This document shows, piece after piece, positions 7,364-10,171 of a DNA stretch of 10,171 nucleotides. Positions within the stretch are counted from its first letter, which is position 1; each line of letters begins with the position of its first letter. The position numbers and the translations under genes are program-made. Source of the stretch: Bacillota bacterium (lineage in GTDB: Bacteria > Bacillota > Clostridia > Peptostreptococcales > Anaerovoracaceae); the NCBI GenBank assembly GCA_016286935.1, contig JAEEUO010000018.1, forward strand, positions 1 through 10,171, read 5' to 3'. Below the pieces are notes generated by a model. It searched no databases, had not been told where the DNA came from, and saw only the letters and a program-made list of their open reading frames with translations.

Positions 7364-7369
7364 GCCATG
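7358..7369 (+). promoter_or_regulatory. Possible termination-reinitiation site inside pyrK
   Basis: GGGTGA (7358-7363) contains the in-frame stop TGA and also matches the GGUGA part of the extended anti-SD complement AAGGAGGUGAUC. An in-frame ATG follows after GCC, at 7367-7369. In that alignment the effective spacing from the SD core to the ATG is about 6 nt. A terminating ribosome could therefore restart here and make the second half of PyrK. The arrangement may be accidental. Confidence 0.35.
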
Positions 7370-7645
7370 ACCGTCGCGACGGCGGACGGCTCCGATGGCG
7401 TGAAGGGCTTCGTGACCGACGCGCTGCCCGGAGAGTGCTCGTACTATTACGCGTGCGGGCCGCTTCCGATGCTCCGCGCCGTTCACCGGAAGCTCGCCGC
7501 GGACGGCGAACTCAGCTTCGCCGAGCGGATGGGCTGCGGCTTCGGCGCCTGCATGGGCTGCACGATGATGACCGCGTCCGGCCCGAAGCGGATCTGCAAG
7601 GACGGGCCCGTGTTCCGGAAGGGGGAGATCGTATGGGACGACTGA
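7367..7645 (+). CDS. pyrK: PyrK, C-terminal [2Fe-2S] portion (in frame with the preceding part)
   Basis: This 92-aa stretch completes PyrK. It begins with TVATADGSDGVKGFVTDAL, which continues the NAD-binding domain. YACGPLPMLRAV (28-39) is the conserved nucleotide-domain end of this reductase family. The iron-sulfur cysteines are C57, C62, C65 and C77, in the pattern CGFGACMGC...ICKDGPVF (C-x4-C-x2-C-x11-C) that is diagnostic of PyrK. Joined through the TGA, the two parts span 267 sense codons, close to the normal ~256 aa. The frame is identical on both sides, so this is a stop and not a frameshift. All functional residues are intact, so selection seems to have held here or the lesion is very recent or artefactual. 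It ends in TGA, overlapping pyrD by 13 nt. Confidence 0.85.
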   Translation: MTVATADGSDGVKGFVTDALPGECSYYYACGPLPMLRAVHRKLAADGELSFAERMGCGFGACMGCTMMTASGPKRICKDGPVFRKGEIVWDD

Positions 7646-8544
7646 GCGTCAACCTCTGCGGGATCGAACTCGCGAATCCCGTGATCCCCGCGTCCGGAAC
7701 GTTCGGCTACGGGTATGAATTCGCGGACCTCTACGACATCGACTGCCTCGGGACGTTCTCGTTCAAGGGCACGACGAAGGAGCCGCGCCTCGGAAACGCG
7801 CTGCCAAGGATCGCGGAAGGACCGTCGGGCGTCCTGAACGCCGTCGGCCTTCAAAACCCGGGCGTCCGCGCCGTCATCGCGGAGGAGCTGCCGAAACTGA
7901 AGAAGGTATTCCACAAGCCGGTCATGGCGAACGTCAGCGGCTTCGCGGTCGACGAATACCGCGACACGGTCGCGCTGCTCGACGCGGAACCCCAGATCGG
8001 CTGGTTTGAGATCAACATCAGCTGTCCGAACGTCCACGGCGGCGGCATGTCCTTCGGAACGGATCCGAAGGCGGCGGCGGAGGTGACGCGCGCGGTGAAG
8101 GCCGTGACGCGAAAGCCCGTCATCATGAAGCTCTCGCCGAACGTGACGGACATCGCTTCGATCGCGAAGGCGTGCGAGGAAGCGGGCGCCGACGGCGTCA
8201 GCCTGATCAACACGCTCCTCGCGATGCGGATCGACCTCCGGACGAGGCGGCCGGTCCTCGCGAACGTGACGGGCGGCCTGTCCGGCCCTGCGGTCTTCCC
8301 GGTCGCGGTGCGGATGGTCTGGCAGGTCGCGAAGGCCGTATCGATCCCCGTCGTCGGCATCGGCGGCGTCGACTCCGCGGAGGCGGTGATCGAGATGATG
8401 GCGGCCGGCGCGACGGCCGTCGAGGTCGGCGCCGCGAACCTCGTCGATCCCTTCGCCGCGAAGCGGATCATCGACGGCCTTCCGGCGGCGATGGACAAAT
8501 ACGGGATCGGAGACATCAAAGACATCATCGGAGGTGCGCTGTAA
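7633..8544 (+). CDS. pyrD: Dihydroorotate dehydrogenase, catalytic subunit, class 1B (NAD+-linked)
   Basis: This enzyme oxidises dihydroorotate to orotate with FMN, in a complex with PyrK that hands electrons to NAD+. It has 303 aa. The class 1 features are SFKGTT with K45, NAVGLQNPG (69-77), and the active-site base C131 in NISCPNVHGGG; cysteine marks class 1 against the serine of class 2. VGIGGV and the C-terminal GATAVEVGAAN segment form the FMN phosphate site. The 1B assignment rests on the adjacent PyrK and on the sequence around GTDPKAAAEV. ATG 7633 is preceded by GGGGGAGA (7621-7628). The frame stays open further upstream (to 7285), but that extension lies over pyrK in another frame and does not look like PyrD. 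It overlaps pyrK by 13 nt, so translation is probably coupled. Confidence 0.96.
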   Translation: MGRLSVNLCGIELANPVIPASGTFGYGYEFADLYDIDCLGTFSFKGTTKEPRLGNALPRIAEGPSGVLNAVGLQNPGVRAVIAEELPKLKKVFHKPVMANVSGFAVDEYRDTVALLDAEPQIGWFEINISCPNVHGGGMSFGTDPKAAAEVTRAVKAVTRKPVIMKLSPNVTDIASIAKACEEAGADGVSLINTLLAMRIDLRTRRPVLANVTGGLSGPAVFPVAVRMVWQVAKAVSIPVVGIGGVDSAEAVIEMMAAGATAVEVGAANLVDPFAAKRIIDGLPAAMDKYGIGDIKDIIGGAL

Positions 8545-9242
8545 TGGGAAAAGACGTCATCATCGCGTGTGATTTCGCGTCCGCCGCGGAAACGTTCGCG
8601 TTTCTCGACCGCTTCACCGGGCGGAAGCCGTTCGTCAAGATCGGCATGGAACTCTTCTACGCGGAGGGGCCCGCGATCGTCCGCGAACTGAAAAGCCGCG
8701 GCCATAAGATCTTCCTCGACCTGAAGCTCCACGACATTCCGAACACCGTCAAAAAGGCGATGGCCGTTCTGTCGCGGCTCGACGCCGACGTCGTGAACGT
8801 CCACGCGGCGGGAACGACGGCGATGATGGAGGCGGCGCTCGAAGGCCTGACGCGGCCGGACGGCACGCGCCCGCTCCTGATCGCCGTGACCCAGCTCACC
8901 TCGACCGACCAGGCCGCGATGGAGCGCGACCTTCTGATCCGGGAGCCGATCGCGGACGTCGTCATGCACTACGCGGAGACGGCGAAGAACGCGGGGCTCG
9001 ACGGCGTCGTCTGCTCGCCGCTCGAGGCGGAACGCGTCCACGAAACGTGCGGGAGGGGCTTCCTGACCGTGACGCCCGGGATCCGCTTCGCGGACGGCGA
9101 GATCGGCGACCAGAAACGCATCATGACGCCCGCGGAGGCGAAGCGCATCGGCTCCGACTATATCGTCGTCGGGCGGCCGATCACGAAAGCGGACGACCCG
9201 GTCGCCGCGTATGAGCGCTGCATCGCCGAGTTCGTCGGCTGA
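8544..9242 (+). CDS. pyrF: Orotidine 5'-phosphate decarboxylase
   Basis: This enzyme decarboxylates OMP to UMP, the last step of the pathway. It has 232 aa, normal for the short bacterial subfamily shared by E. coli and B. subtilis. The catalytic DxKxxD motif is D59-L-K61-L-H-D64 within FLDLKLHDIPNTVK. The phosphate-binding segments are TPGIRF and IVVGRPIT near the C-terminus, and VNVHAAGT is also typical. The start overlaps the pyrD stop by one base (TAATG), and GGAGGTG at 8530-8536 is a strong SD. No unusual feature was seen. Confidence 0.97.
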   Translation: MGKDVIIACDFASAAETFAFLDRFTGRKPFVKIGMELFYAEGPAIVRELKSRGHKIFLDLKLHDIPNTVKKAMAVLSRLDADVVNVHAAGTTAMMEAALEGLTRPDGTRPLLIAVTQLTSTDQAAMERDLLIREPIADVVMHYAETAKNAGLDGVVCSPLEAERVHETCGRGFLTVTPGIRFADGEIGDQKRIMTPAEAKRIGSDYIVVGRPITKADDPVAAYERCIAEFVG

Positions 9243-9254
9243 AAGGAGATACGA

Positions 9255-9899
9255 ATGGAACGCAACGTATTGATCGCGACGGATCTTTTGAAAATAAAGG
9301 CGGTCTTCTTCCGGCCGGAGGAGCCGTTCACATGGGCGAGCGGGATCAAGAGCCCGATCTACTGCGACAACCGCCTGACGCTGACGGCGCCGGAGGTGCG
9401 CAATGACGTGGAGAACGCGTTCGCGGAGCTGATCCGCGCGAAGTACCCCGACGCGGAGGTCCTGATGGGCACGTCGACGGCGGGCATCGCCCACGCCGCG
9501 ATCACCGCCCACATCCTCGGCCTGCCGATGGGCTACGTCCGTTCGGGCGCGAAGGACCACGGCCGCCGGAACCGCATCGAAGGCCGCCTCGAACCCGGTC
9601 AGAAGGTCGTCGTCGTCGAGGATCTGATCTCGACGGGCGGCAGCGCGATCGAGGTCGTGGAGGCACTCCGGGAGGCCGGAGCGGACGTGCTCGGCATCGT
9701 CTCGATCTACACCTACGGCATGAAAAAGGCGGCGGACCGCCTCGCGGCGGCGGACGTGGAGAACACGTCCCTGACCGATTTCGACACGACGTGCCGCGTC
9801 GCGGCCGAACAGGGCTACGTCCGCCCGGAGGACGTCGAACGGCTGATGAAGTTCCGCGACGACCCGTCCGACGAAAGCTGGATCGGAGGTGCGAAATGA
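9255..9899 (+). CDS. pyrE: Orotate phosphoribosyltransferase
   Basis: This enzyme joins orotate and PRPP to give OMP, the substrate of PyrF encoded just upstream. It has 214 aa. The PRPP signature VVVVEDLISTGGSA is at 118-131. IKSPIYCDNR (31-40) is the orotate/PRPP loop, GTSTAGIAHAA (72-82) the second phosphate loop, and AKDHGRRNRIEG (99-110) carries the catalytic-loop lysine K100. AAAGGAG at 9242-9248 precedes the ATG by 6 nt, and 12 nt separate it from the pyrF stop. Its TGA overlaps the next start as ATGA. Length and motifs are ordinary for the Bacillota-type enzyme. Confidence 0.97.
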   Translation: MERNVLIATDLLKIKAVFFRPEEPFTWASGIKSPIYCDNRLTLTAPEVRNDVENAFAELIRAKYPDAEVLMGTSTAGIAHAAITAHILGLPMGYVRSGAKDHGRRNRIEGRLEPGQKVVVVEDLISTGGSAIEVVEALREAGADVLGIVSIYTYGMKKAADRLAAADVENTSLTDFDTTCRVAAEQGYVRPEDVERLMKFRDDPSDESWIGGAK

Positions 9900-10171
9900 A
9901 GGCGGTGCTCGATATCCTCGACCTCTCGACGGATGAGCTTGAGGAGCTGATCGCAAAGGCGGAGGACATCATCGCCCATCCCGCGAAGTACGCCCACGCG
10001 GCGGACGGCAAGAAGCTCGCGACGCTGTTCTTCGAACCGTCGACCCGCACGCGCATGAGCTTCGAGGCGGCGATGTACGAGCTCGGCGGCCACGTCATCA
10101 CCACGGCCGGCGTCGATTCGTCGTCCGCGTCGAAGGGCGCAAGCGTGGCGGTCACCGCGAAGACCGTCTCG
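9896..10171 (+). CDS. pyrB: Aspartate carbamoyltransferase, catalytic subunit (3' truncated by window)
   Basis: The first 92 codons of an enzyme that transfers the carbamoyl group to aspartate, the second step of the pathway. The carbamoyl-phosphate binding motif is seen in FFEPSTRTRMSFEAAMYELG, followed by the SSSASKGAS loop. That SSS-x-x-KG form points to aspartate rather than ornithine carbamoyltransferase; the latter has a different loop there. The start overlaps pyrE (ATGA), with GGAGG at 9885-9889 and 6 nt spacing. The gene stands last among the pyr genes seen here rather than first as in Bacillus. The C-terminal aspartate-binding domain, and whether pyrI, carA or other genes follow, lie outside the window. 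Confidence 0.93.
   Translation, partial: MKAVLDILDLSTDELEELIAKAEDIIAHPAKYAHAADGKKLATLFFEPSTRTRMSFEAAMYELGGHVITTAGVDSSSASKGASVAVTAKTVS

Noticed and set aside
7361..7410. Selenocysteine or other recoding at the pyrK TGA
   Set aside because: CCGTCGCGACGG (7371-7382) can form only a short hairpin, and I see no bacterial SECIS-like bulge and loop at the right distance. PyrK is not a known selenoprotein.
7285..7632. N-terminal extension of the pyrD frame
   Set aside because: The extension overlaps pyrK in another frame, is Arg-rich and non-homologous, and ATG 7633 has a good SD and gives the normal PyrD N-terminus.
1162..9899. TGA reassigned to a sense codon in this organism
   Set aside because: TGA terminates engB, pyrK (true end), pyrF and pyrE at normal positions, and TGG is used for tryptophan, so TGA acts as a stop here.
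7851..9956. 701-codon open frame on the minus strand opposite pyrD-pyrF-pyrE
   Set aside because: It runs antisense to three well-supported genes, has low-complexity Arg/Asp/Val-rich composition, and spans gene borders. Long antisense frames are expected from GC-rich codon use.

Overview
The window is a gene-dense, all-plus-strand stretch of a high-GC (roughly 60-65% by eye) bacterial chromosome. It most resembles the Bacillota (Firmicutes). The reasons are the lon-engB adjacency seen in Bacillus-type genomes, a class 1B dihydroorotate dehydrogenase with its PyrK partner, a YsxC-like EngB, strong GGAGG-type ribosome binding sites, and what looks like a PyrR-binding RNA hairpin in front of the pyrimidine genes. 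The exact lineage cannot be read from the sequence.

Region 1 (1-2372) is the end of an operon that begins upstream. It holds the C-terminal catalytic part of the ATP-dependent protease Lon, the ribosome-assembly GTPase EngB, and a medium-form threonine ammonia-lyase with one ACT domain. The last two overlap as ATGA.

Region 2 (2373-2491) is the only real intergenic space. It carries a near-consensus sigma-70 promoter (TTGACG, 17 bp, TATACT). About 8 nt after the predicted transcription start comes a 33-nt hairpin at 2449-2481. It has the PyrR binding-loop layout: 6-bp lower stem, asymmetric internal loop, 5-bp upper stem and a CAGAGA hexaloop. The leader is too short for an antiterminator/terminator pair, and the hairpin abuts the Shine-Dalgarno sequence of the first gene. 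PyrR/UMP control of translation initiation is therefore the likely mechanism.

Region 3 (2492-10171) is a de novo pyrimidine (UMP) operon in the order pyrC-carB-pyrK-pyrD-pyrF-pyrE-pyrB, with pyrB cut by the window end. From pyrD onward the genes overlap or nearly touch. Together they cover carbamoyl phosphate synthesis (large subunit only), aspartate transcarbamylation, ring closure, NAD-linked dihydroorotate oxidation, orotate phosphoribosylation and OMP decarboxylation. carA, the glutaminase subunit, is not present between pyrC and carB.

Two points deserve attention. The first is the PyrR-type hairpin in a very short leader. The second is pyrK, which is split by one in-frame TGA into an FAD/NAD-binding half and an iron-sulfur half. 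A start codon follows 3 nt later, preceded by an SD-like GGGTGA that contains the stop. No tRNA, rRNA, CRISPR array, insertion sequence or phage gene was seen.
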